From a virus: a DNA stretch of 28,835 bases. Within the stretch, counting starts at the first letter, position 1. Each line of letters opens with the position of its first letter. The DNA lies in IMG/VR virus record IMGVR_UViG_3300000385_000021, positions 1-28,835 of that record; one strand, 5' to 3'. The translations under genes and the position numbers were made by a program. The notes under the pieces were generated by a model that made no database searches, was not told the DNA's origin, and was given only the letters and a program-made list of their open reading frames with translations. This document shows positions 7,653 to 15,257 of the stretch, piece by piece.

Positions 7653-10207
7653 TGGCTGTTGTTTCTGCCGCTATTGCTGTTGGTAACGCTGTTCTTGCAG
7701 GTATTGGTGTATCTGTAAGTTCAGTCGCCCTGATCGCTGGTGTGGGGTTTGCTACTCAAGCGGCTCTTGGTCTTGCACTCAATGCTCTTACTCCTAAGCC
7801 TAGTCTTTCTGGTGTAAGTGGCCGTAGACAGCGTGGTTACACTATCAACCAAAGGGAACCTGCCCTAGATCATCAGATCATCTACGGTCGTGCTCGTGCA
7901 GGTGGGGCTATTGTGTTCCAAGGCACTACAGGTAACAACAACAAGTTCTACCATCAGGTGATTGCTTACACTGGGCATGAGATTGAAGCCTTTGAAGAGA
8001 TTTACATCAATGATGCTCGTGTAACTAACCTAGAGTCTGATGGTAATGTAAAAGAGATTGAACTTCCTGACGGGACCACATCCAGTCGTTACGATGGGAA
8101 GATTAGGATTAACAAACACCTTGGTTCCACGGATCAGGTTGCAGATAGTGACCTAGTGAATGAAGTCTCTAATTGGACCAGTCAGCATCGTCTGAGGGGT
8201 ATTGCCTATCTGTATTGCAGGCTCAAGTTTGACCAAGATGCCTTCCCCAATGGTCCCCCTCAGATCACAGCTACTATCAGGGGTAAGAAAGTCTATGACC
8301 CCCGGACTGATACCGTTGCTTGGAGTGACAATCCGGCCCTTTGCCTGAGGGATTACCTCACCAGTGACTATGGTCTGGCTGAAGCCGATGCAAACATTGA
8401 TGATGACCTTGTGTCCACTGCGGCTGATGTGTGTGACCAGACGGCACTGAACGGTGAGAAGAGATATACTTGTAACGGGAACTTCACCACTGGTGAAACC
8501 CCTTACGATGCTATCAATGACCTTCTCACTAGCATGGGTGGTCTCCTTTGGTATGCTCAAGGTGAGTGGCGTATGAAGCCCGCTTACTGGACTGAGCCTG
8601 AGATAACTCTTACTGAGGATGACCTTCGCAGTGAAATCAGTGTCCAGACTAGGCACTCGCGTAGGGATAATTACAATACTGTAAAAGGCACTTTCCGTGG
8701 TGAGGAGACTGATTGGCAGGTAGCAGACTTTCCTGAGGTCACTAACCAAGCCTTCCTCAATGCAGATGGTGGACAAGAGAGTGTCATTGACCTTGAGCTT
8801 CCCTTCACGGATAACTCCGAAGAGGCTCGTAGGATTGGTCGAATTGCCCTAGAGCGGAACAGACAACAGCTTACAGTCCAAGCCTCTTGGGGTCTCAGGG
8901 CCTTCCAAGTCCAAGTTGGTAGTATTGTAAACCTCTCTATTGACCGATTTGGTTGGGATCAGAAGGCTTTCGAGGTTAGTAGTTGGACCTTCGGGCTTAC
9001 AGACAACCAAGACCTTCAGGTTCAGATGACTCTCAGAGAGATTTCCGAGAGCGTCTTTGATGAGGTTGACGATGGTGTAGTCTATGAGAAAGATAATACT
9101 ACTCTTCTGTCTCCTTTTGATGTTCCGCCCATTGGGATTAGTGCATCTGCTACTACTCTTGTTCTCAGAGAAAAACTCACCAACATTATCAACGTCGTTA
9201 TTTCCTCGGGGAGACCTGAGGGTATTGATCGTGTGGAGGTCGAGTTCAAGGAATCTACCCAACCCAACGAAGATTTTACTAGCTTGGGGACGGGTGAGCT
9301 TGGTCTCTTCAGGGCTGTTGACCTTGATACCGGAGACTATGACTTTAGGGCTAGGGCAATTAACAGTTTTGGTGTAAAAGGTGAGTGGGAATTCTTGTTT
9401 GGCATTTCTGCTAACGGACTTCTTGATCCACCTGATGATGTTGAGGGTCTAACAGCGGAAGTCAATGGACCTACTATCCACCTTGAGTGGGAACCTGTCC
9501 CTGACCTAGACCTGAGTTACTACAGGATCAGACATTCGGTTGAGGAAACTGGTGCCACTTGGGCTAATGCTACAACGGCAGTGAATAAAGTCCCACGTCC
9601 TGCATCCGCTGTGTCTCTCCCCACTAGACCGGGAACTTATCACATCAAGGCTTTTGATAAATCAGGTGTGGCGTCTGGTGGTTATACTTCGGTTGTAGTC
9701 CCCGAGACAAATATCCAAGATTTTGCAAACATCGACACTCAAGTTGAAGACCCTACTTTTAGTGGAACCAAGACAGATTGTAGTGTTGTAAACAGTGCCC
9801 TTGAGATTACTGATGTAACTACTGCACCCTCCTCTGCTACTTATGACTTCAGCACTTACATTGATACTGGTTCCGCAAGAAGGGTTAGATCAAGGGTTGA
9901 GGCAAATGTCATAAGGAAGAATAATTCATCTGATCTTTGGGATGACCTTCCGGGTTTGTTTGATGACCTTCCGGGCCTATTTGACGACTTTACAGGAGAT
10001 GCAGACTTTGCAGACACAAACGTAGAGGCTTACATCTCAACTACAGAAGATGATCCAACGGGAACACCTACTTGGAGTGACTATCAACTCTTCAGGGCAG
10101 GTGAGTATTTTGGGAGAGCCTTCAGATTTAGGGTTATCCTAAGGTCTTCTTCTGTTGACATTACACCATCAATTACAGGACTAAAAGCTATAGTGGAGTA
10201 TGACTAA
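7652..10207 (+). CDS. central tail hub / host-specificity protein (gpJ-like)
   Basis: 851-residue protein likely to form the tail-tip hub and receptor-contacting fibre. An N-terminal hydrophobic Gly/Ala-rich region (about residues 1-45) resembles the gpI-like segment found before gpJ. The core contains 'INQREPALDHQIIYGRARAGGAIVFQGT', 'LRGIAYLYCRLKFDQDAFPNGPPQITATIRGKKVYDPR' and 'CLRDYLTSDYGL', the conserved Tip attachment/gpJ pattern. Residues about 485-690 look like fibronectin type III repeats (e.g. VEGLTAEVNGPTIHLEWEPV). The C-terminus carries tandem DDLPGLF repeats and a beta-rich end. It begins at ATG 7652 sharing a base with the previous stop (TAATG). Confidence 0.85.
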   Translation: MAVVSAAIAVGNAVLAGIGVSVSSVALIAGVGFATQAALGLALNALTPKPSLSGVSGRRQRGYTINQREPALDHQIIYGRARAGGAIVFQGTTGNNNKFYHQVIAYTGHEIEAFEEIYINDARVTNLESDGNVKEIELPDGTTSSRYDGKIRINKHLGSTDQVADSDLVNEVSNWTSQHRLRGIAYLYCRLKFDQDAFPNGPPQITATIRGKKVYDPRTDTVAWSDNPALCLRDYLTSDYGLAEADANIDDDLVSTAADVCDQTALNGEKRYTCNGNFTTGETPYDAINDLLTSMGGLLWYAQGEWRMKPAYWTEPEITLTEDDLRSEISVQTRHSRRDNYNTVKGTFRGEETDWQVADFPEVTNQAFLNADGGQESVIDLELPFTDNSEEARRIGRIALERNRQQLTVQASWGLRAFQVQVGSIVNLSIDRFGWDQKAFEVSSWTFGLTDNQDLQVQMTLREISESVFDEVDDGVVYEKDNTTLLSPFDVPPIGISASATTLVLREKLTNIINVVISSGRPEGIDRVEVEFKESTQPNEDFTSLGTGELGLFRAVDLDTGDYDFRARAINSFGVKGEWEFLFGISANGLLDPPDDVEGLTAEVNGPTIHLEWEPVPDLDLSYYRIRHSVEETGATWANATTAVNKVPRPASAVSLPTRPGTYHIKAFDKSGVASGGYTSVVVPETNIQDFANIDTQVEDPTFSGTKTDCSVVNSALEITDVTTAPSSATYDFSTYIDTGSARRVRSRVEANVIRKNNSSDLWDDLPGLFDDLPGLFDDFTGDADFADTNVEAYISTTEDDPTGTPTWSDYQLFRAGEYFGRAFRFRVILRSSSVDITPSITGLKAIVEYD
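9941..9982 (+). repeat. 21-bp tandem repeat inside the hub gene
   Basis: GATGACCTTCCGGG occurs at 9941-9954 and again at 9962-9975. The 21-bp unit encodes DDLPGLF twice, followed by a degenerate third copy (DDFTGD). Units of whole codons can expand or contract without a frame change, so copy number may vary between relatives. The repeat lies between the fibronectin-like part and the C-terminal domain, as a flexible acidic linker. Confidence 0.85.
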
Positions 10208-10891
10208 ATGTCGCAAAACGATTTTGTGATTGCAAACCAAACAGCACCAAACTTTAGGGCTGATCTGAATGACGCACTACAAGCTCTAGCAAGTCTATCT
10301 AGTGGGTCAACTGAACCCTCGACTACCTATGCTAACATGCTTTGGTATGATACGGGGAATAACATCCTCAAGATGCGGACTGAAGCAGATGATGCTTGGA
10401 TTGATATTGGTTATTTGTGCCAATCAACAAACAGATTCTGTATCCTAAATGATACCAATGTAGTTGATTCAACAGGGACTAAATTAGCTGAGATTACTAC
10501 TCAAATTGAGACCGATTGGGAATCAGGTGTTTCCACTTTGGACACCCTTGTATCCCCAGCTAAGGTTAAAGCTGCTATTGAGGCACTTGGGTCAAACATC
10601 CCGACGGCTTATGGCGCAGTTGGAACATATGTGTTTGCATACAACCCCTCTGAAACAACCTTTAATGCTGGGTCAACATATTCTGGTAGTAACTTAAAGC
10701 CAGCGGGGTTATCATTTCTTGATGGTCAAGTTTCCACGGTTGGTCAAACTGCTGTATCTGCATCAGGGGACTTTTCCATATCGGACACTGGTGCATCATC
10801 TCTCTCTGGGACATGGAGAGCAATGGGGCAAACCACAACAAACAATGCGATTGATGAACACCCCGTAACACTTTTTATGAGGATCGCCTAA
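10208..10891 (+). CDS. tail fibre protein
   Basis: 227-residue protein directly after the hub. The N-terminal 75 residues (FVIANQTAPNFRADLNDALQALASLSSGS, then 'LWYDTGNNILKMRTEADDAWIDIG') match a pattern seen in fibre and appendage proteins of marine phages, where it anchors the fibre to the tail tip. The middle looks helical or coiled, and the C-terminal 85 residues are Ser/Thr/Gly-rich beta strands that probably contact the receptor. It is followed with a 1-nt overlap by a chaperone-like gene, the usual fibre/assembly-factor pairing. Confidence 0.72.
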   Translation: MSQNDFVIANQTAPNFRADLNDALQALASLSSGSTEPSTTYANMLWYDTGNNILKMRTEADDAWIDIGYLCQSTNRFCILNDTNVVDSTGTKLAEITTQIETDWESGVSTLDTLVSPAKVKAAIEALGSNIPTAYGAVGTYVFAYNPSETTFNAGSTYSGSNLKPAGLSFLDGQVSTVGQTAVSASGDFSISDTGASSLSGTWRAMGQTTTNNAIDEHPVTLFMRIA

Positions 10892-11286
10892 TGCCTATCC
10901 AAGTAGAATACGCCAAGGGCCTACAATGGGCGGACGCGACGAAAACGGCGTTGGACATGACGGCCAAGCTGTCCACCATTGATGCCGAGATTCCGTTTAC
11001 CGCCAAAGCCGACGACCCGGAGCCGCATGGCAGAGATGCCTTCGCAAGAGCAATGTCAGGTGAGTTTGGGGCTATTGCCGACTATGTTGAGCCTATTGCC
11101 CCTGCTCCGACAGAAAGTAGTGTGCGTAGCAAAAGGGATTCCCTGCTTCAAAAGTCTGACTGGACCCAACTCCCAGATGCACCTACAGACAAATCTGCAT
11201 GGGCTACCTACCGTCAGGCACTTAGGGATGTTCCCCAACAGAGTGGTTTTCCTGATAATGTAATTTGGCCGGAGAAACCTAAATGA
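10891..11286 (+). CDS. tail fibre assembly-like protein (Phage_Tail_APC-like C-terminus)
   Basis: 131-residue protein. Residues about 85-131 read 'RDSLLQKSDWTQLPDAP' followed by 'WATYRQALRDVPQQSGFPDNVIWPEKP', the well-known C-terminal module of phage tail assembly chaperone and fibre-associated proteins. The N-terminal 45 residues are different in origin: the DNA at 10921-11040 is about 61% G+C by hand count against 47-50% on either side. The gene is probably mosaic. It follows the fibre gene (TAATG overlap) and overlaps the endolysin start by 4 nt. Role: folding or trimerisation of the fibre, or part of the virion. Confidence 0.72.
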   Translation: MPIQVEYAKGLQWADATKTALDMTAKLSTIDAEIPFTAKADDPEPHGRDAFARAMSGEFGAIADYVEPIAPAPTESSVRSKRDSLLQKSDWTQLPDAPTDKSAWATYRQALRDVPQQSGFPDNVIWPEKPK

Positions 11287-11726
11287 CTTACGTATTCTCA
11301 CAACGAAGCCTAGATAACCTAGAGGGTGTTCACCCTGATCTAGTCTCTATCGCCCATAAAGCACTTGAACTCACTACTCAAGATTTCACCGTGATCGAAG
11401 GACTAAGGTCAGAGGAACGCCAAAGGCAACTTTACAACGAAGGTAAATCCCAAACCCTTAACTCTCGTCACTTGACTGGTCATGCTATCGACATTGCACC
11501 TTATGTAAACGGGGACATTTCTTGGGAATGGGAATATTTCTACCCAGTAGCAGATGCTTTCCGTAAGGCTGCACAGCAACTTGATATTCCGCTTCGGTGG
11601 GGCGGCTGTTGGAGGGTTAACGACCTTAGGAAATGGAATGGCACTGCAAAGTCTCTGCATGAGAGATGCACCAGTAGCTTTTCTGACGGCCCACATTTCG
11701 AGATGCCTAGAAGGTTTTACCCTTAA
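11283..11726 (+). CDS. endolysin, M15 family L-alanyl-D-glutamate / D-Ala-D-Ala type peptidase
   Basis: 147-residue zinc peptidase that cuts the peptide stems of peptidoglycan during lysis. The family motif SxHxxGxAxD is seen as SRHLTGHAID (residues 61-70), giving zinc ligands His63 and Asp70; the third ligand His138 is in DGPHFEM. The catalytic acid is probably in the 'W.VNDLRKW' region or the Glu before the last histidine motif. There is no signal peptide or membrane anchor, so export would need the holin. It is the first gene of the lysis cassette and overlaps the previous gene by ATGA. Confidence 0.9.
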   Translation: MTYVFSQRSLDNLEGVHPDLVSIAHKALELTTQDFTVIEGLRSEERQRQLYNEGKSQTLNSRHLTGHAIDIAPYVNGDISWEWEYFYPVADAFRKAAQQLDIPLRWGGCWRVNDLRKWNGTAKSLHERCTSSFSDGPHFEMPRRFYP

Positions 11727-11742
11727 ATACCCCGGAGATACT

Positions 11743-11958
11743 ATGCCTAAATCAGTGGAAAGATTCTTGGAGACAGACTGGGTTACAAAACTACTAATGA
11801 CAGCATTTATAGCCCTATTGACTTGGAACCTTAAGACTACCTACGATCTGTCTCTGACCGTAAGGGAAATCCAGAGTTCTTCCGCAATAGTGGATCAAAA
11901 CGTAGAGAGAAGGCTTCAAGGCATCGAGAATGATCTAGAGGATATGAAACATGACTAA
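11743..11958 (+). CDS. small membrane protein of the lysis cassette
   Basis: 71-residue protein starting at ATG 11743, preceded by a ribosome site GGAG (11733-11736). A longer frame from 11554 exists, but it lies inside the endolysin gene. One hydrophobic segment (KLLMTAFIALLTW, about residues 16-28) is followed by a charged helix (REIQSS...ERRLQGIENDLEDMKHD). This could be an antiholin, a pinholin-like protein or an accessory membrane protein. It overlaps the holin start by 8 nt. Confidence 0.65.
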   Translation: MPKSVERFLETDWVTKLLMTAFIALLTWNLKTTYDLSLTVREIQSSSAIVDQNVERRLQGIENDLEDMKHD

Positions 11959-12142
11959 GACCTACAAAAGAGAGTTTGCAGGTATCCTTGTTGTAATCTG
12001 GTTGGGTCTTGTCGGTGTATTCCTATGGACGGAGGCTGACAAGTATTGGACTGTTGCTACCACCATCATGCCTTATGTTTTTGTAATTGCTGGTGGGGCA
12101 TTTGGTCTTGACTCTCTCGCTAAACAAGTAAGGAAGGGCTAA
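11951..12142 (+). CDS. probable holin
   Basis: 63-residue protein with two membrane segments, about residues 10-27 (GILVVIWLGLVGVFLW) and 35-53 (VATTIMPYVFVIAGGAFG), short charged ends and a basic C-terminus (KQVRKG). Size and topology fit a class II-type holin that forms holes to release the endolysin. It sits between a small membrane gene and the spanin pair, overlapping both. Confidence 0.68.
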   Translation: MTKTYKREFAGILVVIWLGLVGVFLWTEADKYWTVATTIMPYVFVIAGGAFGLDSLAKQVRKG

Positions 12143-12381
12143 TGCTTTGGAGAACTATTGCTGGATCGAAAGTCACTTTAGTTGTGGTCACTGCCTTGGT
12201 TGTTGGCTTGATTTCATTCTTCACGATCCGGTATATTCAAGAGGCCGAGAGGAACAAGGTCACTACAGAAATCCAAGACAAGCAAATCGAGAGAAGGAAG
12301 CAAATTGATGAAGGTGTTCGTAGTGCCCCTGACAGCGCTTCTGACAGCCTGCGGTATCTCAACGACCGACAAGGTGACTGA
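12142..12381 (+). CDS. Rz-like inner membrane spanin
   Basis: 79-residue protein with an N-terminal membrane anchor (VTLVVVTALVVGLISFFTI, about residues 11-29) and a charged periplasmic helix (QEAERNKVTTEIQDKQIERRKQID). This is the layout of i-spanins, which bridge to an outer membrane lipoprotein and fuse the membranes at the end of lysis. The gene begins with a TAATG overlap and contains the start of the Rz1-like gene in the +1 frame. Confidence 0.82.
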   Translation: MLWRTIAGSKVTLVVVTALVVGLISFFTIRYIQEAERNKVTTEIQDKQIERRKQIDEGVRSAPDSASDSLRYLNDRQGD

Positions 12382-12538
12382 CAAGGAAGCAGCCGATAGT
12401 GCCCTCTGTGACGGCCTCTCTGAGCCTATTGACACACTGGCAGATACGCTCTTAGAGAACCAAAAGAAAACCCCTGCCCCTGTGATTATTTCAGGGACAA
12501 GGGTCATTAAGGGTTACGATAGTGGTTGTAAAGACTAG
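12308..12538 (+). CDS. Rz1-like outer membrane spanin (lipoprotein)
   Basis: 76-residue lipoprotein nested in and running past the Rz-like gene in another frame. The signal peptide MKVFVVPLTALLTAC ends in a clear lipobox (LTAC), so Cys15 would be lipidated. The mature part has further cysteines and a stretch containing Pro (KKTPAPVIISG). I prefer ATG 12308, 7 nt after an AAGGAAG ribosome site (12294-12300), over TTG 12305. Overlapping Rz/Rz1 genes are characteristic of Gram-negative phages. It is the last plus-strand gene; its stop overlaps the stop of the convergent gene. Confidence 0.85.
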   Translation: MKVFVVPLTALLTACGISTTDKVTDKEAADSALCDGLSEPIDTLADTLLENQKKTPAPVIISGTRVIKGYDSGCKD

Positions 12539-12762
12539 AGGTTAGACCCCTCAGATGCCTCCATCTCAAGGCAGGTTACATCCTCGATAGTGCCACCCTC
12601 AGGAAGAACTTGCTCCATGAAGGGAAGCCCCTTGAACTTAAGGTCACTCATGCAGGCACCCTCGGATGCAAAGGTTCCACCAAAGTAAATACGACAGTCT
12701 TGGGTAGGATCACTCACCTCAGCTTGACAAGCAAGGATTACAGGAACAAAAACACTAAGCAT
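12535..12762 (-). CDS. small exported cysteine-containing protein, unknown function
   Basis: 75-residue protein read leftward, tail to tail with the Rz1-like gene (4-nt overlap of stops). The ribosome site is excellent (AAAGGAG, 6-7 nt before the ATG). The N-terminus MLSVFVPVILACQA looks like a short signal peptide, possibly a lipobox at Cys12. The mature part has Cys23, Cys37 and Cys64 and the pattern 'CRIYFGGTFASEGACMSDL'. I do not recognise a characterised family. An exported small protein in phage could act at the envelope, for example in superinfection exclusion, but that is only a guess. Confidence 0.72.
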   Translation of the reverse strand: MLSVFVPVILACQAEVSDPTQDCRIYFGGTFASEGACMSDLKFKGLPFMEQVLPEGGTIEDVTCLEMEASEGSNL

Positions 12763-12788
12763 AATAATCTCCTTTCGGTTTCTACTAG

Positions 12789-12820
12789 GGCCTCGGGTTA
12801 ATCTCCGGGGTCTTTTTTAT
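12789..12820 (+). terminator. rho-independent terminator for the plus-strand late genes
   Basis: CCTCGG (12791-12796) pairs with CCGGGG (12805-12810) with one G-U pair, extendable outward by two or three pairs, around an 8-nt loop, and is followed by TCTTTTTTATTTT. There is no T-run in the opposite direction. It lies about 250 nt past the last plus-strand gene, so late transcripts would run antisense through 12535-12762 before stopping. Confidence 0.65.
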
Positions 12821-13226
12821 TTTCAAACAGGAACATCAGCCTATCAAGATACCAGTTTGCTTTCTTCAAATCTTCTAGACCATTCTTATAACGGAACCTA
12901 TGCAAATACTTACCGATATTTCCACGAAGGTATCCGATATACTCTTCTTCAGTAAGGAAGTCCTCGATGTATTCAATGGCCTCAATCTTACCCTGACCGT
13001 AGTGACTAGGGCTGTTTACGTTGTCTTGAATATCTTTCGGGGTGTAATCTTCTACCTTTTTCATATACTCCCAAGGTGGAGTGTCATGACAATCAGAATT
13101 ACCTATATAACTTTTATAGTTCTCAAACCTAATACCATCATCTACTACAACCCCTACACCAAGTTTATTCCAGAAGGGATTACTACCCGTGTAAGTAACT
13201 CTGTCCCCAACCTCAAACTTAGCCAT
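12798..13226 (-). CDS. DUF3310 protein with N-terminal KOW/SH3-like segment
   Basis: 142-residue protein starting at ATG 13226 (MAKFEVGDRVTYTG), with GAGG upstream. A longer reading to 13346 would use a different gene's DNA. The first 35 residues look like a small KOW/SH3-type beta barrel. The second half (SPSHYGQGKIEAIEYIEDFL ... GNIGKYLHRFRYKNGLEDLKKANWYLDRL) is the DUF3310 signature found in phage proteins, including the T7 gp1.7 nucleotide kinase. A role in nucleotide metabolism fits the neighbouring reductase gene but is not proven. The start overlaps the upstream small gene by 8 nt. Confidence 0.82.
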   Translation of the reverse strand: MAKFEVGDRVTYTGSNPFWNKLGVGVVVDDGIRFENYKSYIGNSDCHDTPPWEYMKKVEDYTPKDIQDNVNSPSHYGQGKIEAIEYIEDFLTEEEYIGYLRGNIGKYLHRFRYKNGLEDLKKANWYLDRLMFLFENKKDPGD

Positions 13227-13377
13227 CGGGACGCTCCTCTTGCTTTTTGGTGGGTAGTCCATCTTTACGCTTGTTGTTCTGTTTCCACATTCGTTTCTCA
13301 TACGGAGTGGTGCATTCCACCCATTTTCCATCACCGGGTTCGTCATAGGGGTAAGGTGTCTTGATCCATAGTTTCAT
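13219..13377 (-). CDS. small basic protein, unknown function
   Basis: 52-residue frame from ATG 13377 to TAA 13219-13221, ending inside the start of the DUF3310 gene (overlap ATGGCTAA). An AGGAAA ribosome site lies 7 nt upstream. The protein has Trp at 4, 19 and 31, and a Lys/Arg/Asn-rich second half (MWKQNNKRKDGLPTKKQEE), suggesting nucleic acid contact. It fills what would otherwise be an unexplained gap. I recognise no family. Confidence 0.68.
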   Translation of the reverse strand: MKLWIKTPYPYDEPGDGKWVECTTPYEKRMWKQNNKRKDGLPTKKQEERPDG

Positions 13378-13386
13378 GAGCTTTTC

Positions 13387-13449
13387 CTATCGAGGGATAT
13401 GTCCGTTATATGAGACATGGGGCGGCTCCTTGTCCAACTTATCAGACAT
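13387..13449 (-). CDS. possible 20-residue peptide
   Basis: A short frame from ATG 13449 to TAG 13387-13389 begins MSDKLDKEPPHVSYNGHIPR. It fits between the reductase stop and the next small gene. The upstream G-rich stretch (GGTGGGG) is a poor ribosome site. It may simply be chance. Confidence 0.3.
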   Translation of the reverse strand: MSDKLDKEPPHVSYNGHIPR

Positions 13450-13474
13450 AAGCCCACCCCACTGGTTTGTCAAG

Positions 13475-15169
13475 TCAGATACCGCAAGTCCCACCTGCAC
13501 CAGTCAAGTCACAAATATCATGGGCCTCAACGTGTTCCTCGAACTCTTCCCCGAGCTTGTCAACAGCCTCTTGGTAGGAAACAGAAGTCAGAGGTTGCCC
13601 ACCCCGAGCACCATCTGGATAGCAAGTGAAGCCGCGAAGTCGGTGGGCATACTTAGCCAATACAGAAGCAAACTTCTCATCAGTGGAATCATTGTTGTGT
13701 TTGGACCCCCGTGCAGGAAGGTTGATGGTGGAACTAATACTCATGTCAACATAGTCTTGAACATCAGCTTGGAACTTAATCCGACGCTCGTAGTCATTAG
13801 CAAGATCAAGAGCACTCTCGACATTCTTGGGATCAGCACCATACATATCAATAAGTTCTTGTGCAGCACTGTCCACGACGTATTGGTAATGCCACCTGTT
13901 GCCACCCTTAAGATAGCGACGCTTGTAGGCCACAGCGAAGATAGGTTCAATGCCAGTCGAAGTCCCTGCAAGGATACCGATACTTCCCGTAGGAGCAATG
14001 GCACGATTTGCAACAGGGCGGGTTACGCTCAGTCGGTCAGCAAACTCCTTGCTGGTTTTGTCAGAAACACCTTTATAAACAGACAGCCAATTGTGGAGTT
14101 CGGGAGTGACCTCGTAACGATAACCTCGCTGGATAAGCCACTCGTGCATACCCATCAGACCGAGACCAAGACGACGGTTCTTAGACCGAATGAGGTGAAC
14201 TTTGTCATAGGGGAGGTGGGCTTTGAGGGTTCCACAGATCAGGAACATAGTCGAAAGACGGACCACATCCGCAAGTTCCTCTACACCCTCCACACGACCA
14301 AGGTTGATAGAGCCAAGGTTACAAACATCGCTGTCATCCTCGGATGTAACTTCCGTGCAAGCGTTACGAAGGGTCTCATTTTCCTTGTCAAAGAAGTTAA
14401 AAGAGAAGCCCGGTTCAGCAGTCTTTAGTGCTTGACGAACATTTTCTTTGAAGACCTCACCCGGATCACCAGTCTCATAATACTTCAGGAGCCAATCGGT
14501 GTCGTAGTTTACAGAAATATTGGTCATATCAAGAGGTGCAGGGAAGTTGAAGTCTTCTTGCTTGATATCCCAAAGGGTCTTCCCCGTAGAGCCAACAGGC
14601 ATGTCAGCCCAGTCCTTTGCCTTAAGGAAGGACTTCACGTCAGAGTGTTGCCAGTTGAGAGATGCGTAGATAGCACTACGACGGGAACCACCTTGCATAA
14701 CCCGGCGACCGATCTCGTTAATCATGTTCATCTTGGGGATGGGACCGGATGCCTGCCCACCAGTGCGCTGAATAGGGGCACCTTCCCCTCGATACACGCT
14801 GTAGTCCACACCAATGCCACCGCCCGTCATGAGGCAACTCTCGGCTTTCCAAGACAGGTTAGCCCAATCCTCTCGACTATCCTCTTCGGCCTTGAGAAGA
14901 TAGCAGTTGTTGAAGAACTTGTTGGGTCGGCCTGCATAGTAGAGGTAGCGACCACCGGGAAGGAACTTCATGTCTCGGATGTATGCCTCAAGTTGGTCTC
15001 GGTCTTCCTTAGACATTGCCTCACCAGCAACAGAGCACACATCGTTAACCAGAGTTTTTGCAAGTGCAGCCCAAGTCTCAGCCCCTTGGTGTCGATATTT
15101 GTGATTAAAAATGTCTTCCGAGAACTTGCTACGGAACATGGGGTTGAGGTTGGATTTATAGTTAGTCAT
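13475..15169 (-). CDS. nrdJ: class II (adenosylcobalamin-dependent) ribonucleoside reductase
   Basis: 564-residue enzyme that reduces ribonucleotides to deoxyribonucleotides for phage DNA synthesis. Seen motifs: FFNNCYL with Cys89, the SCLMTGGGIGVDYS block (111-124), the radical-site motif NACTE (269-273, Cys271 and Glu273), CNLGSINL with Cys283, and the phosphate-site stretch 'APTGSIGILAGTSTGIEP'. Two C-terminal cysteines (Cys553, Cys562) would pass electrons. No small subunit gene is present in the window, which fits class II. I chose ATG 15169, preceded by AAAGGAG, over an in-frame ATG nine codons upstream that lies before that ribosome site. MazG and ThyX genes nearby share the nucleotide pathway. 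Confidence 0.9.
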   Translation of the reverse strand: MTNYKSNLNPMFRSKFSEDIFNHKYRHQGAETWAALAKTLVNDVCSVAGEAMSKEDRDQLEAYIRDMKFLPGGRYLYYAGRPNKFFNNCYLLKAEEDSREDWANLSWKAESCLMTGGGIGVDYSVYRGEGAPIQRTGGQASGPIPKMNMINEIGRRVMQGGSRRSAIYASLNWQHSDVKSFLKAKDWADMPVGSTGKTLWDIKQEDFNFPAPLDMTNISVNYDTDWLLKYYETGDPGEVFKENVRQALKTAEPGFSFNFFDKENETLRNACTEVTSEDDSDVCNLGSINLGRVEGVEELADVVRLSTMFLICGTLKAHLPYDKVHLIRSKNRRLGLGLMGMHEWLIQRGYRYEVTPELHNWLSVYKGVSDKTSKEFADRLSVTRPVANRAIAPTGSIGILAGTSTGIEPIFAVAYKRRYLKGGNRWHYQYVVDSAAQELIDMYGADPKNVESALDLANDYERRIKFQADVQDYVDMSISSTINLPARGSKHNNDSTDEKFASVLAKYAHRLRGFTCYPDGARGGQPLTSVSYQEAVDKLGEEFEEHVEAHDICDLTGAGGTCGI

Positions 15170-15185
15170 TATTGTAATTCTCCTT

Positions 15186-15257
15186 TTAGTTTCCAAAGAT
15201 TACTGCGTAGAGCAATAGAAATAGGGTTGTAAACCAGATCAACCAGAAAGCATACAT
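15186..15257 (-). CDS. 23-residue membrane peptide
   Basis: Frame from ATG 15257 to TAA 15186-15188 encodes MYAFWLIWFTTLFLLLYAV plus four residues, a single strongly hydrophobic helix with no charged residue. Its ATG shares a base with the MazG stop (TGATG), so translation could be coupled. It lacks a good ribosome site of its own. Its stop lies just before the ribosome site of the reductase. Confidence 0.55.
   Translation of the reverse strand: MYAFWLIWFTTLFLLLYAVIFGN

Noticed and set aside
11554-11742. Longer start for the small lysis-cassette membrane protein
   Set aside because: The extension overlaps the endolysin's catalytic region; ATG 11743 has a proper ribosome site.
13361-15232. 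Two long plus-strand open frames (about 355 and 266 codons) opposite nrdJ
   Set aside because: They mirror the codon usage of nrdJ, whose catalytic motifs are all intact on the other strand.
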